Assembly (NCBI GenBank): GCA_039621445.1
Contig: CP154954.1
Location: forward strand, 18,134,589-18,198,588
Direction: 5' to 3'
From: Euglena gracilis
Lineage: Eukaryota; Euglenida; Euglenophyceae; Euglenales
Length of the DNA: 64,000 nt
Each line of letters opens with the position of its first letter. The stretch's first letter is position 1. The translations under genes were made by a program, and so were the position numbers. The notes beneath the pieces are model-generated. The model saw nothing but the letters and a program-made list of their open reading frames with translations. It did not search any database and had not been told where the DNA came from. Below, one piece after another: positions 58,301 through 64,000 of the stretch.

Positions 58301-61300
58301 AAAATCAGACAAAGGAGACCAGGCAGTAGACTTTGGTCATTTTGACCCCCCCTCCCCCCCCCCCTATGGTGAAGTTCACCGTTTGAAAGTTCACCGGGGG
58401 GTTCCGGACCCCCTCCCCCCCCCCTCTGCCTAACCCATCGGTGAACTTCACTGGTGAAGTTCACCAAGAGAGTACTTTTTTGGCCAAAAATGGCCAAAAA
58501 TGGCATTTTGGGCAAGTTTTTGGAAATTTCGCTAAAATTCCATGAAGCATCAACCTCAAAATGACCATTTTGAGAGGAAAGGAACAAAATTTTACCCATG
58601 AAAATTTCACCCCCAACCATCAAAACGGTGAAGTTCACCGGTGAACTTCACCGGTGAACTTCACCGCCGAAAGTACCCCCCCCTCCCCCCCGGTGAATGT
58701 TCACCGGTGAACTCTCACCGGGGGGTCCACAGCCCCCCCCCCACCCCTGCCTAACCTCCAAAGGTGCTGAACACCTCCCCCATCTGACCAATGCAGGGTG
58801 GGGGGATGTTGACCATTGAAAATTCCCAAATAAGATAATTTATCACTAAATTAATTATTATTATGGAATAAAACTATGTTAGAAAATGCTCTTTTCCAAA
58901 TCGAATCTGGAATCAAGGGAAATGCATTCAGAGAATAGTGGTCTCTTTAGGAAGGAAAAATATTATTGGAGATTTTTTTTGCAACAATTTCTCCACCCAG
59001 GGAGAGAGTCCTCCAACTGGTGGATGTTGAACAAACTCCTCTGAAAAAAAAGTTGGAGAAATTAACCAAAAAATTGAGGGTTCGTTAGAAACCCAACATT
59101 GGCCTGCCATATGCCGGCATTCTCTTTTAGCCGTGGCCAGAACGTGCCCTGAAGACCTCAACCATGTTGCTGATGAAACCAGCACTTCATTTTGGTTACA
59201 TTCTCATTAATTCACAATTATTTGGAAGAGTTGTGTTGTGCTGTGTGCGGGGCAGGCAAGAGTGGGCAGACCCAACCGTGGGATATCGAATCGTGAGGGA
59301 TGAAGGTCGATGCCAAGCAGCTCTTGAGCAACGGTATCTTTTGGGCAACAAAACCATCCAATGACTCAAAGGAAGAACTTTGACAAAAACCTTCCAGACA
59401 TTATCCCTTTTCCCAAAGACCCTCCAAAGCTCTTCGGGTATCCCCAAAATCCAGCATTCAAACAAAGCATCGTGCTGCGTTTCCCCACTCCATCAAAATC
59501 AGCTAATCACCGTTCCCCCGGAATGAATTGGTTCTGCCCAGGTTGGGTGACGTCAGGCACACTTGGGCGTAGGCAAGCACCCCACTCCCTTGCACCATCA
59601 AAGACACCTCCGTCATCTCCATCTCCCCCTCCGACAATCGTGCATCGAACTGTTCTATCGCTTCACTCAAACACAGGGTGGAGAATTGGGAGTTCAAGCG
59701 CATGTGCAGAATCCATTTAACATCCAAGAGATTGATTTGATGAAGAAACTGTATGAAGATTATGTCACAAAAAACTAAATTGGTGTGTGACATATTCACT
59801 TTCTTCATGTCATTAAAAACGTGTTCAGCCCGCCAAATGCCTGCCCTGAAATTCGTGGTCATGAACACGTTTTCCATGAGGGCATTTGTGGCAATGACAC
59901 GTTTTCCATTATGGCATCTGTGGCATTGACACGTTTTCCATTAGGGCATCTGTGGCAATGACACATTTTCCATTACGGCATCTGTGGCATTGCATTAGGG
60001 CATCTGTGGCAATGACACGTTTTCCATTACGGCATCTGTGGCAATCAAGTGTAAGATGGAAAAAACGCTAGCATGAAAATTCGGCGACAAGTTGAGAGGC
60101 CAGGGTGGTCCTCAACGGGCGAGGCGGGTCGGGGGCACTCTACAACACAAGAAACGACCAGAAGTTGCCTTGGAGCACAACGACAAGCAGTGGGAGACGT
60201 CACGGAAGACGACACGCTTTACACACAAAAAAGAGCCATACTTTGGTGGCCGCCGCAAATCTTAGCAATGAAAATGATATGCCAAACCGCAGGCGTCACA
60301 CACAACTTTGTTCAGCTCGACATAATTTGGATTTTTGGGAATGGCAACACCACAAAAACCACATTTGTCCTGTTGTATAGGCAGTCCCGACTGCTGCTCA
60401 CGTTGAGCCACACATTGTTCAATGACGCTCGCCTCATCGAACAACAGGCTGGGTTCCAGCTCCCATCCCGTCCAGGCAACAAAGAAATCATCCAGCTCAG
60501 GATAAGATGCTTGCCGATGTTGACACAGTTTGGCGAACTCCAAACAGTTGGCAACAGCAGCAAGCTCTGCACCTACGGTGCCAGACTTTTTCTTCGTGTT
60601 GCCCTGTGCCAGCAAGGGGCCATGAAGGGGGTCAACCTTCGGCTTCTTGGCATCTTGCTGGTATACCGCAAGAGCAGCCAGGAACAGTTCCGCCCTGGGG
60701 GGAGGTGGCAAAAGACCATTCACGAAGTTTGCCGTGCGTTTAGCCATAGTGGGAGGGCTGCTAAAAAAGGGGGGGTAACACGTTTTCCATCACGGCATCT
60801 GTGGCAATGACACGTTTTCCATTACGGCATCTGTGGTAAGGCACGTTTTCCATTAAGGCTCCTTTTTTTCGGTCCAAATTTCACATTTTCGCGATTTTTT
60901 TTTCCCTTGGCGTGAATCATGACCACGAATTTCAGGGCAGGCATTTGGCGGGCTCTGAACACGTTTTTAAACAAATTGTGGCTGAGCCCAGATTTCAGCC
61001 TGAAAACGTGTTCAGGGGGCCCCCTTCGGGGGCCCCCCTGCTGAACATGTTTTTAGGCTGAATTTGTTTTTAGGCCACAATTTGTGTGTAGAAAAATGTG
61101 TGGAAAATGGGTAAAATAACTCGTTCACTGGGCTCCATGCAGAGCAGAGGGTGACAATCGGAAAGAATGTGGCGGCAACACACCCATGGAATGATTCACT
61201 TCAACCTGTACATCAACAATTGCACAATGTTCTGTACTACGACGTCCATGGAGTCCCGTGTCGTGCTCTTCAGCAGGTCCACAGAGGACGTCATGAGGTC

Positions 61301-61375
61301 CATGAACACCACCCAGATGATGATGGCGGGCACCAGCGACAGGGCAAGGGTCGATGTGTGGCAGAGATGAGTGAC
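45200..61375 (-). CDS. Receptor-type class III adenylyl cyclase (13 exon candidates, incomplete at both ends)
   Basis: Joining 13 minus-strand exons at in-phase direct repeats gives one protein of roughly 400 visible residues. In order: transmembrane segment 1 (L-V-P-A-I-I-I-W-V-V-F-M), an extracellular sensor region of ~220 residues resembling Cache/PDC-type domains, transmembrane segment 2 (VSALAVVLPLSVGLWLAARL), a short linker helix, then a class III cyclase domain. The domain shows FADIEGF (first metal Asp) and DKFIGD (second metal Asp); the Lys four residues before that Asp sits where adenylyl cyclases carry the purine-selecting Lys. The activity expected is ATP to cAMP at a membrane under control of an outside ligand. 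The second half of the catalytic domain, with the transition-state residues, is not found, so completeness is unproven. Start codon not identified. Confidence 0.8.
45281..45826 (-). other. Cyclase intron 12
   Basis: Bordered by CTG repeats; its ends carry CTGCA (5') and TGCAG (3'), which can pair. No gene inside. Confidence 0.6.
45827..45879 (-). CDS. Cyclase exon 12: second metal site
   Basis: Encodes SNIVQHNGTIDKFIGDC. The final Asp of DKFIGD is the second metal ligand and the Lys is in the adenine-selecting position. A conventional reading (acceptor gtgcag at 45,865, donor gtggga) would drop S-N-I-V-Q and add I-N-S-F-S, both against family sequence. Confidence 0.85.
45880..46362 (-). other. 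Cyclase intron 11
   Basis: Bordered by CAGC repeats. The 5' end reads CCCCTGGGC and the 3' end GCCCAG, giving a 6-bp complementary pair CTGGGC/GCCCAG. No GT at the 5' border. Contains no recognisable gene. Confidence 0.65.
46363..46494 (-). CDS. Cyclase exon 11: first half of the catalytic core
   Basis: Encodes T-T-P-A-P-R-T-L-T-V-M then FADIEGFSAICEAEFPAVLV and C-T-E-Y-F-E-A-M-C-S. The Asp of FADIEGF is the first metal ligand of class III cyclases. The 5' border CTGA is a direct repeat; a conventional acceptor (cccccag) 20 bp inside the exon is possible. The 3' border is CAGC. Confidence 0.85.
46495..47695 (-). other. Cyclase intron 10
   Basis: CTGA at both borders; near the ends CAGGATTG and CAATCTG can pair with one bulge. 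46,905-47,000 and 47,205-47,235 contain inverted 'ggttggctgg' words. No gene recognised. Confidence 0.5.
47696..47873 (-). CDS. Cyclase exon 10: signalling helix before the catalytic domain
   Basis: Encodes PPMDRIAQLQFATTATKPTL, then F-Q-E-L-H-R-F-Q-A-S-F and MERGLRAFGKFVPQAVVKVL. The M-x-x-x-L-x-x-F-x-x-F-V-P-x-x-V-V-x-x-L pattern is the standard helix preceding bacterial and protist class III cyclase domains. Confidence 0.85.
47874..48426 (-). other. Cyclase intron 9
   Basis: CTG at both borders. Contains a CTG/CAG microsatellite at 48,312-48,335. A conventional GT-AG alternative (gtctca donor, ttcattcag acceptor) stays in frame and adds ten residues, so the mechanism is open for this intron. 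Confidence 0.45.
48427..48541 (-). CDS. Cyclase exon 9: transmembrane segment 2
   Basis: Encodes G-S-P-P-P-G-F-A-I-L-G-V followed by VSALAVVLPLSVGLWLAARL and Y-T-L: about 24 uncharged residues capped by Arg on the inner side. This orients the sensor outside and the cyclase inside. Confidence 0.75.
48542..49494 (-). other. Cyclase intron 8
   Basis: GGTCAC at both borders; 'acag' near the 5' end and 'ctga' near the 3' end. Internal G/C-run blocks at 48,585-48,625 and 49,095-49,120. The long minus-strand frames here run through Pro/Gly-rich homopolymers. Confidence 0.5.
49495..49606 (-). CDS. Cyclase exon 8: membrane-proximal sensor
   Basis: Encodes LQCTVLMLKNRASVMGSIDA, then S-N-G-H-V-D-Q-S-M-S-D-K-K-G-V-T, immediately before transmembrane segment 2. 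The 3' border GGTCAC is a 6-bp repeat in phase with exon 9. A GT-AG alternative (donor gtcaca, acceptor gatgcag) would add G-V-Y-S-E-L-V. Confidence 0.7.
49607..49887 (-). other. Cyclase intron 7
   Basis: ACAG at both borders. Short (about 280 bp). 49,735-49,790 is A-rich. Confidence 0.5.
49888..49946 (-). CDS. Cyclase exon 7: sensor region
   Basis: Encodes STNEAVLSGQQYWVATGYS. An alternative 5' border at a CAG ~20 bp upstream would add S-W-T-A-I-P-E. Border repeats: GAG (5') and ACAG (3'). Confidence 0.65.
49947..50163 (-). other. Cyclase intron 6
   Basis: GAG at both borders, about 215 bp. Neighbouring in-phase CAG words offer an alternative border, so this is one of the least certain junctions. 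Confidence 0.4.
50164..50233 (-). CDS. Cyclase exon 6: sensor helix
   Basis: Encodes LQSDDALIAEACQQLYSKYR then P-E. The frame is open further upstream (S-S-H-G-K-Y-F-S-H-S-D-V-D-P-R-Y), so a longer exon is possible. The chosen start is TGCC, in phase with the C-P-E-G-P-C end of exon 5. Confidence 0.6.
50234..54687 (-). other. Cyclase intron 5, long; weak coding candidates inside
   Basis: TGCC at both borders, 4.45 kb. Plus-strand frames at 51,913-52,179 and 52,400-52,560 (the latter with E-Q-M-M-R-E-K-L-M-G-N-V-R) and a minus-strand frame at 53,359-53,530 (with K-V-P-K-W-V-N-G-W-L) have some protein character. They fit neither gene and are not annotated. 50,935-51,005 is TATAT-rich. 53,560-53,610 repeats 'cataagacccc'. 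Confidence 0.4.
54688..54823 (-). CDS. Cyclase exon 5: sensor region with paired cysteines
   Basis: Encodes WTATEEGPQANISQVDQITG, then K-P-V-R-L-L-S-N-Q-T-A-P and R-P-C-P-E-G-P-C. Two N-x-T/S sites and the C-P-E-G-P-C pair suit an extracellular domain. The 5' border is TGG only (3 bp), the weakest kind of junction. Confidence 0.7.
54824..55031 (-). other. Cyclase intron 4
   Basis: TGG at both borders, ~208 bp, no gene. Confidence 0.45.
55032..55149 (-). CDS. Cyclase exon 4: sensor region
   Basis: Encodes WVTWVALFYDLNNTYGTHTL then Y-S-T-P-L-M-M-A-R-N-E-K-V-S-T-L-S. The aromatic W-V-x-x-F-Y-D-L pattern followed by T-L-Y-S-T-P is sensor-like. It carries a likely N-glycosylation site (N-N-T). 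CTTCT at the 5' border matches exon 3 in phase. Confidence 0.7.
55150..56294 (-). other. Cyclase intron 3
   Basis: CTTCT at both borders. The 5' end carries AGGTGG and the 3' end CCACCT, a 6-bp complementary pair. A conventional-looking 'cag|gtggcc' / 'ctcccag|' pair is present but gives the wrong frame. Contains a GT microsatellite (55,297-55,326). Confidence 0.6.
56295..56358 (-). CDS. Cyclase exon 3: sensor region
   Basis: Encodes PAAPFTGQTFTMMKGHPVF. Only ~64 bp. The upstream frame (V-S-A-N-V-T-K-V-S-F-P-R-F) is open too, but the 7-bp in-phase repeat favours the short form. It ends at CTTCT. Confidence 0.65.
56359..59576 (-). other. Cyclase intron 2, contains dispersed repeats
   Basis: GGGGTGC at both borders; adjacent CTTGCC (5') and GGCAAG (3') can pair. 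Inside: a 'tgcaaatg/cacaattg' word series at 57,020-57,190, GGGGTATTATTT words at 57,735-58,135, and the inverted GGTGAA-box repeat at 58,340-58,760. No gene recognised. Confidence 0.5.
58340..58760 (-). repeat. GGTGAA/TTCACC-box repeat, copy 3 (inverted)
   Basis: Reverse complement of 26,140-26,660, including the same core and palindromic GGTGAACTTCACC ends. On its left, 'gaccaggcagtagacttt' matches the 'aaagtctactgcctgatc' that borders copy 2, so homology extends past the palindromes. Confidence 0.75.
59577..59697 (-). CDS. Cyclase exon 2: start of the extracellular sensor
   Basis: Encodes NSQFSTLCLSEAIEQFDARL followed by S-E-G-E-M-E-M-T-E-V-S-L-M-V-Q-G-S-G-V, an acidic amphipathic helix typical of the first helix of Cache-type sensors. 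It ends at GGGGTGC, a 7-bp word repeated in the same codon phase at 56,352-56,358. Confidence 0.65.
59814..60970. mobile_element. Transposon-like element with terminal inverted repeats and a PHD-finger ORF
   Basis: The ends are inverted copies of a ~50-bp sequence: 'aaaaacgtgttcagcccgcc' at ~59,816 and its complement, with a 2-bp insertion, at ~60,921-60,970. Inside each end lie ~32-bp subterminal repeats (about five at 59,868-60,050, three at 60,777-60,862). Between them is the 161-codon ORF on the minus strand. The whole sits in cyclase intron 1. No target-site duplication is obvious beyond short TTTAAA-like ends. TIRs plus subterminal repeats suggest a cut-and-paste DNA transposon or its non-autonomous derivative; no transposase is seen. 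Confidence 0.7.
60262..60747 (-). CDS. Element-borne protein with truncated PHD finger
   Basis: The 161-residue frame starts MAKRTANFVNGLLPPPP. Residues ~60-115 form a helical module with the block Y-P-E-L-D-D-F-F-V-A and L-L-F-D-E-A, shared with two broken copies (25-27 kb) and, remotely, with 63,231-63,590. The C-terminus has C129-x2-C132-x17-C150-x2-C153-x4-H158-x2-C161 with CDACGLAYHFHC, which is the spacing of the first six ligands of a PHD finger (chromatin reader). The stop comes directly after C161, so the last Cys pair is absent: either an intron follows or the domain is cut. Near-identity among copies suggests recent spread of the element. Confidence 0.7.
   Translation of the reverse strand: MAKRTANFVNGLLPPPPRAELFLAALAVYQQDAKKPKVDPLHGPLLAQGNTKKKSGTVGAELAAVANCLEFAKLCQHRQASYPELDDFFVAWTGWELEPSLLFDEASVIEQCVAQREQQSGLPIQQDKCGFCGVAIPKNPNYVELNKVVCDACGLAYHFHC
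60971..61092. repeat. Large imperfect palindrome attached to the element's right end
   Basis: 'aattgtggctgagcccagat' (~60,975) faces its partly eroded complement ending in 'ggccacaattt' (~61,073), with a GGGGGCCCCC...GGGGGCCCCCC centre. The same palindrome adjoins the element end at 24,975-25,085 and 2,500-2,590, so it probably belongs to the element or to a second one it is nested with. Confidence 0.65.
61200..61375 (-). CDS. Cyclase exon 1: transmembrane segment 1
   Basis: Encodes STLALSLVPAIIIWVVFMDL then M-T-S-S-V-D-L-L-K-S-T-T and D-S-M-D-V-V-V-Q-N-I-V-Q-L-L. A duplicate lies at 22,491-22,660. The upstream frame is open to ~61,390 without a convincing ATG, so a leading exon probably lies further right. 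The 3' border is TTGAA (61,200-61,204). Confidence 0.75.
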
Positions 61376-62269
61376 ACTTCCAGTATTAATCGGTTGAGCA
61401 ACATCTTATAACAAATATTGAACTGCACAATAAACTTAACAAAACTCAAAAAAAACAACTTTTGTCTGGAGTGCGTCAGCCATTGCGTTCCTCGAAAGAT
61501 AAAAGTAAACGTGTTCCATGCCAGGTTTGGAGTAGACGTTTTGGGGGGGGTTAGGGACCCACATTTGGGGGGGGGGTCAATTTTTGGTGAAATATTTTGG
61601 GTGCTTCGTGCCGAAAATAGAGACCTCTCCCCTTCAGAGGGTGCCCACTTGGCCCGACCTACTGGGTGGGAATACCCACCCAGTAACCCCACGTGGGTGA
61701 TCAAAATTTTTTATTTCTATTCTCTTTGGCTGAACGACCCATTGCATTTTAAAGCCACTAGTATGGGTCAAGGGATGAAGCCACTGCCAACGAACAATAG
61801 AGAAATTGCGGATTGCAGTATGCATTTCCCCCCCTTGCATTCTCAGGGCCCTGCCAAGGTACAAGGGTCAGAACAAAGGTGAATGAGATTCGGAACTCCA
61901 TTGAAAGAGACTGATGGGAGGAAATAAAAGATGGTGGGAAATTCAAAAATACTTGGACACATAACAATTTGAGTATAAACCGATCAAAATAAGAATGTTA
62001 CTAGCTCGAGTGAGCACTTTGAGGGGGCCCAGGTCCCATATTTGGGGTCATCTATGCGTGTGTCTGCGTGCGTTTGCATGACAGGAATGGCCCATCCCAC
62101 ATTAATGTCCGCCCTCCTACAGGGTATCACTGCGGACTACCTCAGAAGGCACAGTCACATGGTGAGGTCGTGGCCCAGCACGATGCTTGGTGGAAGACCG
62201 GCACATGGTGTTTGGCATTATTATTCAACCGAATGATGAAACTTTGGGGGTGGTGCGGGTCACGGGGGG
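61376..62269. other. No gene seen; upstream of cyclase exon 1
   Basis: Ordinary composition with G-runs at 61,540-61,585. A missing first exon, promoter or spliced-leader acceptor of the cyclase could be here, but I cannot identify it. Confidence 0.3.
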
Positions 62270-62810
62270 GTCACGGGGGGGGGGGGTCACGGGGGGGTCA
62301 CGGGGGAAATATGCCACTTTGGAGGTAGTCGGGGGTAGCATCCATCATGTTGCATCCCATCACGAGAAGGGCGGCACGCATCCAAAAAATCGGTGATTCT
62401 CAGGCCCAAAAAGTGGTCATTTTGAATCAGTTTTGGGCAATTTTTGAACACAAAAAAAAAACGCTTTTTTGGACCGAAAATGGTCATTTTGGGGTAATTT
62501 TTTATGTCTGAAATTGGTCATTTTTTTCATTTTTGAAAGGGAATTTTGTTAGGATTTTCTTGACCATCACATTTTTTGGGATTCATTTTGGGCCATTTTT
62601 TGACAAATTCTGTTTTGGGTATGGAAAAGCACCAATTTTTGGCACTTTTTTTAGGGGACAAGATTTTTGGCCATTTTTGGTGTGAAGGTGCGTTGGGCGT
62701 TGGGTGCCAAAAAGGGGTTTGGTTGTCCAAATGGAAGGTGGGGTGAGGACAATTCTTTTCTGTTTTTTTGGGGGGTGATCTTCCACACAAATCTCATGTC
62801 CCCTCCCCCC
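62270..62810 (-). repeat. Inverted partner of the left-end repeat
   Basis: Reverse complement of ~120-440: shared 'ggtcacgggggggtcacggg', the 'ggattttcttgaccatcaca' line and the 'aagatttttggccattttt' line. Similarity fades at ~62,720. Confidence 0.6.
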
Positions 62811-63024
62811 TTCTTGCCATGAAATTCTTTCCTACTTGCACAATATCCTCTTTTGCCAATGGACATATTTTGGGCCAAATTGACACAAATAAAAAAAATT
62901 AAATTCCTACACCAAAAAAGCGCCCTTGTTTGGGTCGAAAATTTTTTCACCTCAAATCTTGGCATTTCCTTCCATTTTTTGACCATGTGAAAGCAAATTT
63001 TCGCTGGTTTCTGATACGAAAATT
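62811..63024. other. No gene seen
   Basis: A/T-rich DNA without repeats or exon-like frames. Confidence 0.3.
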
Positions 63025-63134
63025 GTGTCCAGAACGCCGGTTCGGGCGTGAAGCCGTGTTCCAGAACGAACGGGCGGCAGCCCGAACCGGCGTTCTGGAA
63101 CACGGCTTCACGCCCGAACCGGCGTTCTGGACAC
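63025..63134. repeat. Perfect 44-bp-arm palindrome
   Basis: 63,025-63,068 and 63,091-63,134 are exact reverse complements (44 of 44 bases; starts gtgtccagaacgccggttcg) separated by a 22-bp spacer that itself repeats 'cccgaaccgg'. GC-rich and able to form a cruciform or very stable hairpin. It may be the end or whole of a small foldback element; the motif c-gg-tcgggcgtga relates it to the hairpins at 27.1-28.8 kb. Confidence 0.9.
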
Positions 63135-63230
63135 AGTTGTTGAAACCGTGTATTAGGGGCTCTGGCTTCCCGCCCGTTCATGGACGCATGGTCATTTGTG
63201 TTGTGACTCCTCTATGCAGATTTCTTCTAA

Positions 63231-63590
63231 ATGAACGCCGGTCAGGTTGCTACCGTTTGCACCAGTGCACTGCCCCAACCCCCCACACCAGCTGAATTCT
63301 TTGCTGGCCTTGAGGCTGCCGACGCACCTCGGAAAACAGCAGAAGGCCATAAAAAAAATTTTTGGGGATACGTTTGTCGACAGTTGCCCCACTGGTGGAT
63401 TGGCAAAAAACAAAATAGTGGCTCTTGCAGTTGCGCGGGATTTCCAAAAGGTTTGCGAACTACGTGGGGCAACGTTTGACTTTCTGGATGACTGGCTGGT
63501 GGCATTTGCCTTCTGGACGGTAAAAGTCACGTGCCTTTTTGATCACGGTGACGAGAAGCAACAGGCAGCCGCCGTCCAGCGAAACAAAAA
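63231..63590 (+). pseudogene. Diverged relative of the PHD-element protein, frameshifted
   Basis: From the ATG at 63,231 the frame reads ALPQPPTPAEFFAGLEAA, parallel to LLPPPPRAELFLAALAVY of the 60.7-kb protein. After the A8T5 run at ~63,350 the neighbouring frame continues with V-A-R-D-F-Q-K-V-C-E-L-R-G-A-T-F, then F-L-D-D-W-L-V-A-F and C-L-F-D, which aligns with L-E-F-A-K-L-C-Q-H-R-Q-A-S-Y...L-D-D-F-F-V-A...L-L-F-D. One frameshift at a homopolymer is needed; it could be a real mutation, a small intron or a sequencing error. A Lys/Asn/Gln-rich tail follows and no PHD finger is seen. Confidence 0.6.
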
Positions 63591-64000
63591 CCAAAACAAA
63601 AAGCGTAACAGTGCAATCAACAGAATGCCAAGCAACCGCTCCGGGAGCAGCTTATGCTGCCCCGTGACAACCCCAAAATTTGTGGGGTGGAGACATGGCA
63701 GCGGCAACTGGCACTGCTGCCAGATGCCGCTAATCCCTCCTTACCATTCTGGTGCTCCTGCAAAATTATCTGCAAAATTCCGGTCCCGTCAAGGCATAGT
63801 GGGCCGGCCTGTTTTTTTTGACGTTGTTTTGTTTTGTTTTTTTAATTTTAACAATGTTTTTTTTAAAAAAAACAAAAAAACGCCCACTAGGTTTTGCATG
63901 GAAAATTTTTTGAATGAACATTTTCAATCATTTTTGGCAATTTCTGGGTAATTTCTGCCAAAAACTTCCTTCCACAAAAATGAAAAAAAAGTCATAAAAT
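63591..64000. other. Tail of the window, no further gene called
   Basis: 63,640-63,800 is open on two plus-strand frames (one with P-K-I-C-G-V-E-T-W-Q-R-Q-L-A), which might continue the frameshifted gene. 63,820-63,880 is a T/A-rich inverted stretch (ttgttttgttttttt ... aaaaaacaaaaaaac). Confidence 0.3.

Noticed and set aside
58120-58638. Frame with conserved sequence relative to 26,340-26,642
   Set aside because: The two are copies of the GGTGAA-box repeat; similarity covers non-coding palindromes equally and no domain is recognisable.

Overview
The window looks like nuclear DNA of a single-celled eukaryote. TTAGGG-type blocks lie near the left end, introns run to several kilobases, and long C/G homopolymers and dispersed repeats are everywhere. 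No prokaryotic operon, rRNA or tRNA gene was recognised. One receptor-type cyclase gene is interrupted by introns that lack GT...AG where the protein family demands the splice; they are bounded by short direct repeats and often have complementary ends. Such nonconventional introns are best known from Euglenozoa (euglenids, diplonemids), so a euglenozoan is my leading guess. A dinoflagellate or another alga or protist with repeat-flanked introns is the main alternative.

Layout, left to right. 1-3,436: dispersed repeats, telomere-like motifs in alternating orientation, and degenerate ~170-bp repeats. 3,437-22,247: an 18-copy tandem array of a ~1.02-kb unit, in two alternating variants plus three units with an extra ~200-bp insert. 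22,248-27,700: a degenerate copy of the cyclase's first transmembrane exon and broken pieces of a transposon-like element. 27,731-43,872: a plus-strand, multi-exon, coiled-coil-rich gene of unknown function (about ten exon candidates). 45,200-61,375: a minus-strand gene for a membrane-bound class III adenylyl cyclase (13 exon candidates), convergent with the previous gene. Its catalytic domain is only half visible. Intron 1 holds a complete-looking transposon-like element (59,814-60,970) carrying a PHD-finger ORF. 62,270-64,000: repeats, a perfect 44-bp-arm palindrome, and a divergent, frameshifted relative of the PHD-element protein.

The main result is the cyclase intron structure: all 12 introns can be placed at in-phase direct repeats of 3-7 bp, giving one uninterrupted protein with canonical catalytic motifs. 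In the catalytic core the GT-AG alternatives would replace or interrupt conserved sequence. The second result is a network of related repeats: the transposon's terminal inverted repeat and ~32-bp subterminal repeats are also the core of the tandem array.

Limits: everything is read by eye. Exon borders flanked by direct repeats are ambiguous by the repeat length. The plus-strand gene is much less certain than the cyclase. Most long open frames in the satellite and in C/G-rich DNA are chance frames.
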